NCBI GenBank assembly: GCA_902786595.1
Contig: CADADB010000001.1
Span: 191,172 to 255,171, forward strand
Length of the DNA stretch: 64,000 nucleotides
Source of the DNA: an uncultured Bacteroidota bacterium
GTDB lineage: Bacteria > Bacteroidota > Bacteroidia > Bacteroidales > WCHB1-69
Direction: 5' to 3'
The notes under the pieces were generated by a model. It was not told the DNA's origin. It was given only the letters and a program-made list of their open reading frames with translations, and made no database searches. The stretch's first letter is position 1. The number at the start of each line of letters is the position of its first letter. Positions 32,436 to 41,832 of the stretch are shown here, piece by piece. Made by a program: the position numbers and the translations under genes.

Positions 32436-34093
32436 AGGGAAAACACCACCTTCACCGGCGTCTCCCATTCTCCCATCATCGCCTTGAACTTCTTCGACGA
32501 TTTGGCGGAAATGCCCTCTTTGGGCAGACTTAACGTCCTTGTAATCATTACCGTATTACCGCCCACCACAACATCAATCAGGAGTTTGGCGCCCTCGACG
32601 GTGATTTCTTTGTGTGAGGTTTTCGTCAGACAACGGACGTTGGCAGGCAATTTGACGGCATAACCATATTTCTCGCTCGATTCTTTCGTGTCCACATCGT
32701 ATTTGCGGTCGTTGTGGATGTTCACGGAACGGACTTCAGTGCCGTATTCGCCGTCGTCGATGGTCATTTCGTAATATTTGTCAGAGAGCTGCGAAACAGA
32801 CACTTTTGTGGCGCCGATTCCATGCACTTGCAGATATTTCATCTGTGGCGATTCCACTTTCTGTTCCATTTTCACCACCGGATCATCCAATTTTCCGCTT
32901 TCAAGCGTGATTTCGGCCACTCTTTCCACGGATATGGGCTGTGCCGTCACATTCTCTATTTTGCCGTCCTGCATGATGAGTGTGGCGGGCGCGAAGAAAG
33001 CGTCCAAACTCAGTTCTTCAATCTCGTTAGCAGAAATATAATCGGTTGCTCCATTTCGTTGGATGCGCACAATGGTCTTCAAATCAGAGGCTAGCGAGTT
33101 TCCCATAAACGCTAATTGCGCATCGTTCCCCAAACTTTGCAATACGCCCGCCAACAGGATGTTCTTCTCGATGGGCAATGCGCAGTTGCTCTCCCACACC
33201 TGCTGCGGCGAGGCGAACATATAGTTCAACACGCTGGCATCCAGATGGTTGGTCTGGATATTGTCGTGGATGTAATCTCTGACTGACAAAACTTTGTCCA
33301 TATCGGTCATCTCTTCCGTGAATCGACTTGTGAAGAAGTCTGTAATCTTCTGATTGCTGAATTTTTGCATTGCATTTTGCTGGGCGATTTTGCCGACGAT
33401 ATAATGCGGTTCATCCATCGTGTAAAACGTGACGGCCTTATAATCACCAGGGAAAATGTACTCATCCGTAGGATATTCTGGCAGATTGGTGAAGGTCATT
33501 ACGGTGGTTTTCATCCCTTTGTCGGTGTTCTCGGTTTCCGTGTAGGAAAGTTTCCCGTTCAACACAAATTTCGCGGGCTTGTAGTCCGGCGTGGTCACAC
33601 TGACCACGTACTTCTCCACCGGCACCTCCTCCTGCAAATCCACCTTTTCCAACAACTCCTGGAAGAAGAAGTTCTTGGAGCGGATGGTGTAGTCGAGGAC
33701 GATGACAGCGTCGTACTCCAACGCCGTGTGCGTCACCACCATGGTGCGGATGCCGTTGAGCCGCTCGCATCTTGTGCAGCCCTCCGGCAGCATCGGGTTG
33801 AAGGCGTTTTCGGGAGTTTCCACCTTGCTGCCGTCTTTACGGATGGTGTAGGCCTCGTTGATGATAAGCTCCTGGAAATCAGGGTTGTATGTGATGAACG
33901 TCTCCCCGAAATGGTCGAACGTCATCCGCGTGAAAATCTGCAGCTCCGTGCGCTTGCGGAACTCCGTGGAACCGTCCGTGTTCAACGTGTAACTCTCGGA
34001 AATGAGTTTATAGACGGCGTCCTTTTCGGGGGCCTTGGCCATGACGGTTGACATGGCGCATATTGCGATGATTATGAGTATGTATCTTTTCAT
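32432..34093 (-). CDS. Exported DUF3857/transglutaminase-like protein, degenerate catalytic site
   Basis: A 553-residue exported protein (signal peptide 1-19, VMAKA). An N-terminal DUF3857-type beta domain (about 30-240) is followed by a transglutaminase-like helical part (about 270-345; YIHDNIQTNHLD, ESNCALPIEKNILLAGVLQSLG) and C-terminal beta domains. The Cys-bearing helix is present, but the His and Asp strands expected after it are not recognisable, so it is probably not an active enzyme. It lies next to a paralogue with a complete triad. The stop codon is in a palindromic repeat. Confidence 0.75.
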   Translation of the reverse strand: MKRYILIIIAICAMSTVMAKAPEKDAVYKLISESYTLNTDGSTEFRKRTELQIFTRMTFDHFGETFITYNPDFQELIINEAYTIRKDGSKVETPENAFNPMLPEGCTRCERLNGIRTMVVTHTALEYDAVIVLDYTIRSKNFFFQELLEKVDLQEEVPVEKYVVSVTTPDYKPAKFVLNGKLSYTETENTDKGMKTTVMTFTNLPEYPTDEYIFPGDYKAVTFYTMDEPHYIVGKIAQQNAMQKFSNQKITDFFTSRFTEEMTDMDKVLSVRDYIHDNIQTNHLDASVLNYMFASPQQVWESNCALPIEKNILLAGVLQSLGNDAQLAFMGNSLASDLKTIVRIQRNGATDYISANEIEELSLDAFFAPATLIMQDGKIENVTAQPISVERVAEITLESGKLDDPVVKMEQKVESPQMKYLQVHGIGATKVSVSQLSDKYYEMTIDDGEYGTEVRSVNIHNDRKYDVDTKESSEKYGYAVKLPANVRCLTKTSHKEITVEGAKLLIDVVVGGNTVMITRTLSLPKEGISAKSSKKFKAMMGEWETPVKVVFSL

Positions 34094-34160
34094 TTTTTTG
34101 TTTGTTTTTATCGTTATTGCTGTTCCCGCAGTTCGGAGCAGTTTCCTGTGTCAACCCTTA

Positions 34161-34263
34161 CACTGCGCTGCGCTTGTGTGGGGTTATTAGCGCTTCGCGC
34201 GTCTTGTCTTACCCCCCTGCCCTTCGGGCATCCCCCCTAAAGGGGGGAATGGTGCTTCGACCG
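34161..34263. repeat. GC-rich multi-hairpin repeat, copy A
   Basis: About 100 bp with consecutive hairpins (GCGCTTCGCGC, TGCCCTTCGGGCA, CCCCCCTAAAGGGGGG). A second copy in the same orientation is at 36235-36355; together they bracket the transglutaminase gene. Confidence 0.88.
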
Positions 34264-34286
34264 AGACATTTTCGTTTAACTGCTAA

Positions 34287-36206
34287 CTATTTGACGAACA
34301 CCACGGGATTCCACATGTACCCCCGTTGGCACTGCACCGCTTTGCGGAACGCGGGCCACTCGGAGGCGTCATAGATGCGCTTGCCGAGAGAGATGGTCTC
34401 GTTGAATGTCACCATGTTGTAGCCGATGGTGTAACCGCCTTTGAACGAGATGCTTGGCGTGACGAACTGCTGGGCCGGGGGCGCGCTCACGCGGGTGTAG
34501 CCCGACGGCACCTTCATCGTTTCGCTGATGGCGACGTAGCGCGAGCAGCGGTCGGTGAAGGGGTAGTCGCGCTTTTCGAGATTCGTGTTGTAGTAGAGGT
34601 GGCGCATGGCGAAGGTGTAGAAACCGTTGGCGAGGAACGGCGTGGCGATGACCTCGTTATCGGTAACCACCGCGTAATCAGGGATTTCAAACTTGTAGGT
34701 AATGCTCACCGGCTGCTTGAGGTAGTCGTCTTCACTGGTGTATTTCACACTCTTGAGCTTCGCGTTGGGGTACTCTTGGTAGAACATCTCCTCTACGCTG
34801 CGTCGCCACTCTGTGCGGAAGCCGTAGAAGACACCGCGCACGGTACGGTCGCTCTGGCGGTCGGCGGTGATGGTGACGGTGCCCTTCAGCGTGCCGTTCT
34901 TGGTAACCTGCGTGTTGGCGGTCATCCTGACGTAGTGGTTCTTCGGGTCGGAAACGGGCGTGAGTCCTAACTTCGCGCCGTTGGGAAGTCCCATGAGGTA
35001 GTTCTGCTGCTGTTCTGCGCTGGACCAGAGCTCACCCCTCACGCCCGGCACCCACGTGGGGTCGAGGAGCTGGTAGTTGCCGTTGCGCCGCTGCACCACC
35101 GTGATGCAGTGGTTGAACTGGTCGGCGGGGATGTCCTCGATGCGCTCGCCAGCCATCGTCATCGCCGCGTAGGCCTTGAACCCGGCCGCCCGCAACATGC
35201 CGATGAGCATCCCGGCCTTGTCTTTGCAGACGCCGCAGCGGTCGCGGAAGGTCATCTCGCACTTGTGGAGCGTGAACCCCTCGCCCTCGCCCATCGAAAT
35301 GCCGGAGTAGCGCACGTTGTCGGCCACCCAGTGCGTGAGGATGTCCAAGCTGTCGTTCTCGGTCTTGGCCGGCTTCAGCAGTTCGTTGACTTTCTGCTGG
35401 ATTTCCGGTGTGGCCTCGAAGCTGCCGAAATCCTCGTTCACGCCGTAGAACCACATCGACTTGGCCTCCCAGTCTTTCGCGGTGGTCACGATGAGCTTCG
35501 GCTCGATGTCGTTGCTCGCCACCGTGTAGCGCGGAGTTTTCAACGGGAAATAATCTTTGTTCTCGAAAGTGAAGATAGTGCGGTCACCGTCCTTCTTCGT
35601 TTTCACGCTGACGTTGCCGTTATAAATTTTGTATTGCAAGTTCTTGCTCGTCAGCACGCTGACTTGATACACCTTCTCCCTCACGGGTTGGTTGTTCCAG
35701 AAGGGGACGATGTCGTAGAAGTGGCCGCGCATGGGCGGGATGTACTTCGCATCGGGGTCGTCGCCTTGCAGGAGGGCGTAGGTGAAGCCCTTCTTGTAGG
35801 TGAGGAACTCCACTTCGTCGCCGGGTTCGAGGCGGCCGAGGGCGACCATCTTCTGCCGCGCGCCCCAGTAGATCATGTGGGCCGGGGCGGGGTAGTCGCA
35901 GACCATGAAGTCGGGATGTTCCTCGGTGCCGTCGTGGCGATAGACGACCACGTCACGGATCTCGCAGTAGGCCGACAGGGGGTCGTAATCGACGATGACA
36001 GTGTTGTAGTCGCGCCCGCCGGCATCGCTCAAGATCCGGTAGCGCTGGTGGTTGACATAGTGGCTGAGCCCGTTCTCCTCCATGCGCACGGTCATGCTGT
36101 CGTAGAGGGTCACGCGGTCGTAGCCAGCGTAGGGATTGCTCTCCTGCGCGGTGGCTGCCATGCCGAGGCATAGCAGCAGGGTTGATAGTAGGGTTCTTAT
36201 GTTCAT
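34287..36206 (-). CDS. Exported DUF3857/transglutaminase-like protein with complete catalytic triad
   Basis: A 639-residue exported protein (signal peptide 1-20, MAATAQ). DUF3857 beta domain, about 40-240. The transglutaminase core, about 280-400, has Cys in DRCGVCKDKAG, His in QFNHCITVV and Asp in LLDPTWVPG. A C-terminal beta region follows. Such proteins are predicted peptidases or cross-linkers of the cell envelope; the substrate is unknown. The start at 36206 was chosen because it begins the signal peptide. Direct repeats lie at both ends of the gene. Confidence 0.82.
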   Translation of the reverse strand: MNIRTLLSTLLLCLGMAATAQESNPYAGYDRVTLYDSMTVRMEENGLSHYVNHQRYRILSDAGGRDYNTVIVDYDPLSAYCEIRDVVVYRHDGTEEHPDFMVCDYPAPAHMIYWGARQKMVALGRLEPGDEVEFLTYKKGFTYALLQGDDPDAKYIPPMRGHFYDIVPFWNNQPVREKVYQVSVLTSKNLQYKIYNGNVSVKTKKDGDRTIFTFENKDYFPLKTPRYTVASNDIEPKLIVTTAKDWEAKSMWFYGVNEDFGSFEATPEIQQKVNELLKPAKTENDSLDILTHWVADNVRYSGISMGEGEGFTLHKCEMTFRDRCGVCKDKAGMLIGMLRAAGFKAYAAMTMAGERIEDIPADQFNHCITVVQRRNGNYQLLDPTWVPGVRGELWSSAEQQQNYLMGLPNGAKLGLTPVSDPKNHYVRMTANTQVTKNGTLKGTVTITADRQSDRTVRGVFYGFRTEWRRSVEEMFYQEYPNAKLKSVKYTSEDDYLKQPVSITYKFEIPDYAVVTDNEVIATPFLANGFYTFAMRHLYYNTNLEKRDYPFTDRCSRYVAISETMKVPSGYTRVSAPPAQQFVTPSISFKGGYTIGYNMVTFNETISLGKRIYDASEWPAFRKAVQCQRGYMWNPVVFVK

Positions 36207-36234
36207 AGTGGATGGGTGTTCTTTTTGGGGTGTC

Positions 36235-36355
36235 CCCACACTGCGCTTCGCTTGTGTGGGGTTATTAGCGCTTCGCGCGCCTTGCCCCTTCGGGGCTGCT
36301 TTTTACCCCCCTGCCCTTCGGGCATCCCCCCTAAAGGGGGGAATGGTCCTTCGAC
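36235..36355. repeat. GC-rich multi-hairpin repeat, copy B
   Basis: The same elements as copy A plus two more hairpins (CCCCACAC/GTGTGGGG and GCCCCTTCGGGGC). It lies upstream of the transglutaminase gene start and downstream of the LuxR-type regulator gene region. Confidence 0.88.
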
Positions 36356-36359
36356 CGTA

Positions 36360-36394
36360 TTATTCTACATTCATCATTCTACATTCTACATTAA
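36360..36394. repeat. Tandem heptamer repeat (ATTCTAC)
   Basis: Five units of ATTCTAC with one variant, ending at the stop of the regulator gene. Confidence 0.8.
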
Positions 36395-36981
36395 ATAATG
36401 TCTTTTTCTTCGATGAGGTTGTTCAGGATGGCATAGACAGTGAGGGCTGCGACAGACTTGATGCCGGTTTTGCGGACGATGTTCTTGCGGTGGGTGATGA
36501 CGGTGTGGACGGAGATGTTGAGGGTGTCGGCGATTTCGTTGTTTTTCAGTCCTTTGGAGAGGCAGACGAGCACTTCTTTCTCGCGGTCGGAGAGGGGGTC
36601 GGTGTCGGGTTCGTCGCCGTCGGATTGGAGGGAGTTGGTCACCTGGTTGAGGGTCGATTTGATGCGTTGGAAGTCGTCGTTGAGTTCGATGACGCCGGCG
36701 AACTGCCGCTGGTGCTGCGATTCAACGTAGGAGGTGACCAATCCGATGAGACGCAGGTTCGGCAAGTTGTCAAACTCGGCGCGGATGGTGGCGCGTTTTG
36801 CGTAGTCGTACAGCAACGGGTTGACAATCAGAATGTCAGGGTGCAGGGCGTTGATTCTCGCATAGAGGGAGCTCAGGTTGTCGGTGGAGAAGATGATTTC
36901 CGCGTCCGGCAGCTCGTGCAGCAACTGTTCCAGTCCTGTGCGCAGCAGGATGGAGGGTTCGGCGATGGCGATCTTAGTCAT
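36391..36981 (-). CDS. LuxR/NarL-family regulator with pseudo-receiver domain
   Basis: A 196-residue protein with a receiver-like domain (1-115) and a LuxR-type helix-turn-helix (about 130-190; LSDREKEVLVCLSKGLKNNEIADTL, SVHTVITHRKNI). At the phosphorylation position (DILIVNPLL) an Asn replaces the Asp, and the acidic pair near the N-terminus is reduced (IAEPS), so it is probably not phosphorylated by a histidine kinase. It overlaps the upstream hemerythrin-like gene by 8 bp, suggesting that they work together, perhaps in sensing iron, oxygen or nitric oxide (inference). Confidence 0.88.
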   Translation of the reverse strand: MTKIAIAEPSILLRTGLEQLLHELPDAEIIFSTDNLSSLYARINALHPDILIVNPLLYDYAKRATIRAEFDNLPNLRLIGLVTSYVESQHQRQFAGVIELNDDFQRIKSTLNQVTNSLQSDGDEPDTDPLSDREKEVLVCLSKGLKNNEIADTLNISVHTVITHRKNIVRKTGIKSVAALTVYAILNNLIEEKDII

Positions 36982-37693
36982 GGCGTTTGGATTCTAACAG
37001 TTGGATATAAGGAACTAAGATGCGGTTTTCCATCATGGCATGTCTGGCGATGTCGTTGGAGAGGGCATAAACGTCTAACAGCATATCGACGCGCTCCACG
37101 GGGGAGATTTCGGCGGGGATATACTTGAGCAGCAGGTTGGAGAGGTCGTTGAGGGTGTCCTCGATGTCATCGTGTTGCTGGTGGAAGGTGTTCTTCTGGT
37201 AGGTGGCGGACTCGGTGGCCTCTTGCTCCGAGAGAATCTGCCGCAGGTAGGGGAAAATCACCTCCTCCTCGTAACGGAAATGTTTTTCCATCTCTTTGCG
37301 AAATTCGGCGTAGAAGTTGGAGATGAGGGTGATGTATTTCTTGTCCATGGAAGCCAACTGAGTGAGGAGATGTTGCTCAATATGGGGCAGTTTGTTCTCC
37401 AGGTAGTCCTTGTGTGAGGAGACAAGATATTGCAGGATGTCGGTCATGGGGCACTGTTGCAACTCGTTGGCCGTCGGGAAGTAATCCTCCTGACAATAGA
37501 CACGGCTGATGAGGGTGAACAGGGTCAGCGAGACGTGGTGTTCGGAGCAGAGCTGTTCGATACTTTTCTCCCCGAAGCCGAGGGGGATGCCGAGTCGAGG
37601 CAGAACGGTCAACAGACTGTGGTACTGGTTGATAGCATCGGCCATTTTCATTTTCGGCGACAGTTGCGGAAGATTGTTGGGGGTAAAACTCAT
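36974..37693 (-). CDS. Hemerythrin-like protein related to RIC/ScdA
   Basis: A 239-residue cytoplasmic protein. Residues 15-70 resemble the ScdA N-terminal domain, but its Cys-Cys motif is replaced (LGIPLGFGEKSI). A hemerythrin-type four-helix bundle follows (about 80-235) with di-iron ligand candidates HKDYLENKLPHIEQH, HFRYEEEVIFPY, FHQQHDDIE and ARHAMMENRILVPY. RIC proteins repair iron-sulfur clusters after nitrosative or oxidative stress. The start at 37693 was chosen because the -7 element at 37710-37718 lies within the longer frame. Confidence 0.82.
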   Translation of the reverse strand: MSFTPNNLPQLSPKMKMADAINQYHSLLTVLPRLGIPLGFGEKSIEQLCSEHHVSLTLFTLISRVYCQEDYFPTANELQQCPMTDILQYLVSSHKDYLENKLPHIEQHLLTQLASMDKKYITLISNFYAEFRKEMEKHFRYEEEVIFPYLRQILSEQEATESATYQKNTFHQQHDDIEDTLNDLSNLLLKYIPAEISPVERVDMLLDVYALSNDIARHAMMENRILVPYIQLLESKRHD

Positions 37694-37709
37694 TGTCGAA
37701 TATTTTTCG

Positions 37710-37718
37710 GCAAAGATA
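37710..37718 (-). promoter_or_regulatory. Promoter -7 element of the hemerythrin-regulator pair
   Basis: TATCTTTGC on the minus strand, 16 bp before the start codon. Confidence 0.65.
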
Positions 37719-37745
37719 GTATTTTTAAGGCAATAGGCAACAGGC

Positions 37746-37777
37746 AAAAGAGGCGCGAATCATCATCGCGCCTCTTT
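37746..37777 (-). terminator. Terminator of the large chitobiase-domain gene
   Basis: Stem AAAGAGGCGCGA/TCGCGCCTCTTT. On the minus strand it reads much like the terminator at 5488-5520 with a slightly longer loop. Confidence 0.8.
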
Positions 37778-37789
37778 CGTGTATGGTCT

Positions 37790-37817
37790 GTAGAGACGTT
37801 TCATGAAACGTCTCTAC
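37790..37817. repeat. 28-bp palindrome, copy 8
   Basis: Identical to copy 1; 14 bp beyond the stop codon of the minus-strand chitobiase-domain gene and before its terminator. Confidence 0.95.
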
Positions 37818-37831
37818 AAAGGGACAAATTA

Positions 37832-40800
37832 TTATTTCCGTATCACCGGCATCGTAACAACACCCTTGTCAGTGTAAACCTTGGCGAAGTAGGTGCCCGT
37901 GGCGAATGCCTGGACAGAAACTTCTGTCGTGTTTCCGTTCACATACATCGTATTCAGCAGTTGACCATAAATGTTGTAAAGTTCCACTTTCTCAATCGTG
38001 ACATTATCATTCTTCACACTGATGATCACATTGTTGATGGCAGGATTGGGATAAACGCTGAGGTTATCGCGCAACTCATAGCTGTTGATGCCGCTTGGAT
38101 TGTAGTTGTAAACGGCGATGGCGCTGTTCACCATACCCTCTTTCATGGCGATGGCCTTCAGGGTGCGGGGTTGCATGTTCAACGGGAAAATGCCGTTGAA
38201 AAAGTTGGAGGATTCGTCAGGGTCGGTGCCGTCGATAGTGTAGTAAATGCTGGCACCTTCCGTGGCGCAAGTGATATTCACTCTATAGAACTCGCCGTCC
38301 TTGAACAGGTCAAATTCGGGCGTGGCGACCGTGTCCATAACCACCACAGGATGGATGTCAATGTCCTCATCACCGCGAGGATAAATCTGATAGCCGTGGC
38401 TGGTGGAGTAGCTGACAAAGCCAGTCACATCAGCCATGTCGCCGGCGGAAATCTCCGTGGTGACAGTGTTGAAGCGGTTGAAGATGGCCATTGTGTCGCC
38501 GTTCTGCACAAACGTGGTGGCGTTGATGAATTCCACATCGCTCAAGTGTACCAATTTGGACTCATAAACATCCGTATATTGTGCCTTAATATCGGTGACG
38601 GTGGCATTCGCAGGTGTGACGGTTACCGGCGTGCCGGTGGCTTCATTGGCATTGTGGGTGGGTACCATTTCCACCATTCCTTGGTACGTGGTATATCTGC
38701 CGAAGATTCCGGCTTCAATCACGTCGCCTTCGTTGTAGGTGGTGGTGATCACGGGAGTTGAATTGTCATAGATGAGCATGGCGGCGGTGTTGTCCTCCAC
38801 GAACATGTAACGACCGCTGCGGAACACGAAGGTCACATCGCTCATGATCTGTTGCGGATCATTGGAAGCGGCGGCCTTGAAAGCGGCGATGTTGGCGACC
38901 TGAGCGGGGAATGAGATAGTGGCCGTAGCCGTAAAGCTCGGGGTCATATTGACTTTCCACGCTTTGGCCGAGATGGTCGTGGTGGCGCTTACAGTCAACG
39001 GCTGGCTATAGAGGGTGGAGTTCTCCGTGGGCTCGGTGCCGTCGGTGGTGTAACGGATCACCGCGTCAGCGTCAGAACAGGTGATGCTGACGGTCTGGGG
39101 CTCGTAGTAGAAACCGTTGTTCGGGCTGATAACCGGAGTTGCCACCGTGGATGGGGCTATTCCGGGAATACCGAAGGCCACCAAACTGTCAATGACTACA
39201 CGTGAGGTGGAGGTGGGATTGGTCTCGGGCAGCTCAATGGCGAATTTCAGACGCACGAAGTTGTAGCTACCTTCCTCATCCACCATATAGTTGAAAACTT
39301 GTGCGGTGGAACCCAGCGTGAACACTTGTCCGGCCGAGTAGGTGCTTCCGCCGTCAGTGGAGTGGGAAACCTTGACATTCAAGCCGTTGGAGCTTGCTGC
39401 CGCGAAAGTGACGTGGGTCACGTTGTGCAGGTCGAAATTCGTGTATGTGTAACCGATGTTCTCCGTGGCGGAGGTGTACCAGCGCATCTGCATGGACTGA
39501 GCGCCGGCAATATGGTTGTTAGTAGAAGGTGTGCCATAGAAAGTGCCCCATTGTGCCCCTTCCGCACCGGTGAATTCAACCGTGGTGTTGTTATAGACGT
39601 TGCTGGCGGTGAATCCCTCCTCATCTTCAAATCCGACGGAATAGATCACCGTGTCGTTGGATGCGGGTTGGTTGATGGTGTAGTTGCCAGTGGCGACCTC
39701 GCTGTTCTCCCAACCTGCTTTCGTGGCAAGTGCCTTCACCGTGTAGGTGCCGGGCGTGCTGAAAACGATGGGCTGACTATAGACAGCGGAATTCTCGGTG
39801 GGCTCGGTGCCGTCGGTGGTGTAATGGATGGCGGCATCGGCAACGGTGCAGCTCATCGTCACCGTGATGGCGTCATCACTGGTTTCAGTGACGGGGGTGA
39901 GGGTGGGAGCGGATAAACGGGCCGTAGCATTCAGGGCGACTTGTTCGCTCAAGGTGCCCGATACAACAGTGACTGTTCCCGTTGCCGGCTCCGTACCGTC
40001 AAAGGTGACGGTGACCTCCGTGGTGGTGTTCGGATTGCTGATGGAGGACGTGCTCACTGTGAAGTGCGGGTCGCTGCTGGTCAACGTGACAGGATCGGTA
40101 AGATGGGCGCCGATCACGGTGAACGTTTGGGCCAGTTGGGTGCTGTTGAAGTTCAAAGTCAAGGGCGTAACGGCCATAACCGGTTCATAGACAATGGTAT
40201 AGACGGCAGTAGCGGTTTCGCTGGCAATCCAGTTGGTCATGAAAGCTTTGGCGTTCACCGTTGTCGTGGCTGTCAAGGTGACCGGTGCGGTGTAGAGCGT
40301 GGAAGCTTCGGCCGGTTCGGAACCATCGGTGGTGTAGCGGATCTCCGCCCCCTCGTTCGCGCAAGCGATGCTGAAGGTCACACTGTCGGCGTAAGTGCCG
40401 GTAACCGGGGTGAACACAGGTGTCTCTAACACAGATGCATCGGCGGCCATTACCATGATATTGTCAACTTCCCATCCGGCGGCGGAAGAGCTCTCGCTGG
40501 AATAAACCCAAGCGATATAAACAGGGGTTGCTCCCGGAATCTCCACATCACCGGACTCGACCCACGTCCAACTGCCGCTGCTCAACGCGCAATCTGCTGT
40601 GATGTCCGTCCAAGTGGCGGAAGCGGGGGAACCGCTGCCACTGTAGTCAGTGGAATACTTCACCTGAAGGCCAGGACCATTGTAGTTCTTGGCAGTGGAG
40701 AAAGACAGAATCACGCCGCCGGCATTCGAGGGTGTAATGGCCGGAGTGAGCAGCCAAGTCTCTGTGGCTCCTTGGTTGTAAGCGTTGGCGTAAGCATAAG

Positions 40801-41710
40801 TATTGTTGTTGTAAGACGCTGTTGTCCAAGTGTATGAGCCAGACACGTTGGTTGCTGTCATCTGGTTCAGTCCGTTCGATTCAAAGTTCTCAAAGAACAG
40901 CGGATCAAGGTCAATGATGGTGATGGTCTTGGTGAAAACGCTGCTGCTGTTGCCGTTCAACGCTGCAATGGCTTTCAGAGTGCTGGTCTCCGTGAGCGTG
41001 ATAGGGGAGTTGTAAAGAGTGGAAGCATCGGTGGGCTCAGTGCCGTCCAACGTGTAATAGATGGAGGCGCCTTCGGTGGTAGTGCTCAAAGCGATTGTAG
41101 CCGAAGCGAAGTATGTGTCTGTGGAGAACAAGTTGCCGGTAATCGTGGCTGTCGGCTCCGCGACAAAATCATCGTTTACAATGGCAGTTACGGTCGCGTC
41201 ATCCACAATCAGGTGGTCGCCGTTGGCATTGGTGTTGCGGACGGAAAGGATGAATTCGCCAGCGTCAGTGGTGTTGACGGCCTCAACGGTGTCCGTGCAT
41301 AGTTGATAGCTGGTGCTGTTAATGCTATGGTAAGCGGAGTAGGGCGAATAGCCGGATCCTGTTTCGCGACCATCGTACATGGCCACGCGAATGTCGCCTT
41401 CACCTTTAACCCAAAAAGAAATGACATATTGGGTGCCGTTATCCACATGGATCGTCTGGGTGGAGAAACGCTTGTGACCAGAAGCTGTGTTGATGAGCTG
41501 ACAGGCATAGTCTCCTGCGTGAGCTCCGCTGGTGACTTGCACAACATTGGCGGTGCCAATGTTGCTTTTGCTGCCGTACCATCCGTCAGGCGAGGTTCCA
41601 GTCCAACTCTCGAATCCGCTGTTGGTGTTTACTATCTGGGCAAATCCCATTGCTGTGAACAGCATCATACATAAAGTGAGAATGCTGTGAAGTAATAAAT
41701 TTTTCTTCAT
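37832..41710 (-). CDS. Large type IX secreted protein with repeated chitobiase-type domains
   Basis: A 1,292-residue secreted protein with a signal peptide (1-24, MGFAQ). Five chitobiase/beta-hexosaminidase C-terminal-type domains are recognisable by the pattern YTxDGTxP (for example ASIYYTLDGTEPTDAS). They alternate with jelly-roll segments (WLLTPAITPS, choice-of-anchor-like), a small OB-fold-like segment (AFKAAASNDPQQIMSDV) and end in a type A sorting domain (VYPNPAINNVIISV, TGTYFAKVYTDKG). No catalytic domain was recognised; adhesion or glycan binding on the surface is inferred. Confidence 0.85.
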   Translation of the reverse strand: MKKNLLLHSILTLCMMLFTAMGFAQIVNTNSGFESWTGTSPDGWYGSKSNIGTANVVQVTSGAHAGDYACQLINTASGHKRFSTQTIHVDNGTQYVISFWVKGEGDIRVAMYDGRETGSGYSPYSAYHSINSTSYQLCTDTVEAVNTTDAGEFILSVRNTNANGDHLIVDDATVTAIVNDDFVAEPTATITGNLFSTDTYFASATIALSTTTEGASIYYTLDGTEPTDASTLYNSPITLTETSTLKAIAALNGNSSSVFTKTITIIDLDPLFFENFESNGLNQMTATNVSGSYTWTTASYNNNTYAYANAYNQGATETWLLTPAITPSNAGGVILSFSTAKNYNGPGLQVKYSTDYSGSGSPASATWTDITADCALSSGSWTWVESGDVEIPGATPVYIAWVYSSESSSAAGWEVDNIMVMAADASVLETPVFTPVTGTYADSVTFSIACANEGAEIRYTTDGSEPAEASTLYTAPVTLTATTTVNAKAFMTNWIASETATAVYTIVYEPVMAVTPLTLNFNSTQLAQTFTVIGAHLTDPVTLTSSDPHFTVSTSSISNPNTTTEVTVTFDGTEPATGTVTVVSGTLSEQVALNATARLSAPTLTPVTETSDDAITVTMSCTVADAAIHYTTDGTEPTENSAVYSQPIVFSTPGTYTVKALATKAGWENSEVATGNYTINQPASNDTVIYSVGFEDEEGFTASNVYNNTTVEFTGAEGAQWGTFYGTPSTNNHIAGAQSMQMRWYTSATENIGYTYTNFDLHNVTHVTFAAASSNGLNVKVSHSTDGGSTYSAGQVFTLGSTAQVFNYMVDEEGSYNFVRLKFAIELPETNPTSTSRVVIDSLVAFGIPGIAPSTVATPVISPNNGFYYEPQTVSITCSDADAVIRYTTDGTEPTENSTLYSQPLTVSATTTISAKAWKVNMTPSFTATATISFPAQVANIAAFKAAASNDPQQIMSDVTFVFRSGRYMFVEDNTAAMLIYDNSTPVITTTYNEGDVIEAGIFGRYTTYQGMVEMVPTHNANEATGTPVTVTPANATVTDIKAQYTDVYESKLVHLSDVEFINATTFVQNGDTMAIFNRFNTVTTEISAGDMADVTGFVSYSTSHGYQIYPRGDEDIDIHPVVVMDTVATPEFDLFKDGEFYRVNITCATEGASIYYTIDGTDPDESSNFFNGIFPLNMQPRTLKAIAMKEGMVNSAIAVYNYNPSGINSYELRDNLSVYPNPAINNVIISVKNDNVTIEKVELYNIYGQLLNTMYVNGNTTEVSVQAFATGTYFAKVYTDKGVVTMPVIRK

Positions 41711-41777
41711 GTTTTTTGATATTTAATTATTTGAATTTCAAAATATTATAGCAATCATCCAAGATGATTTTCCAACG

Positions 41778-41786
41778 GCAAAGATA
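41778..41786 (-). promoter_or_regulatory. Promoter -7 element of the large chitobiase-domain gene
   Basis: TATCTTTGC on the minus strand, 67 bp before the start codon. Confidence 0.6.
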
Positions 41787-41832
41787 CATTTATTTTTGGA
41801 CTGAGGACTGAGGACTTAAAGGGTTCCAACTG

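Noticed and set aside
34102-34374. Small open frame reading through the GC-rich repeat at 34161-34263.
   Set aside because: The translated peptide follows the hairpin repeat (also seen at 36235) and has no start signal or conservation; it is repeat DNA read in frame.
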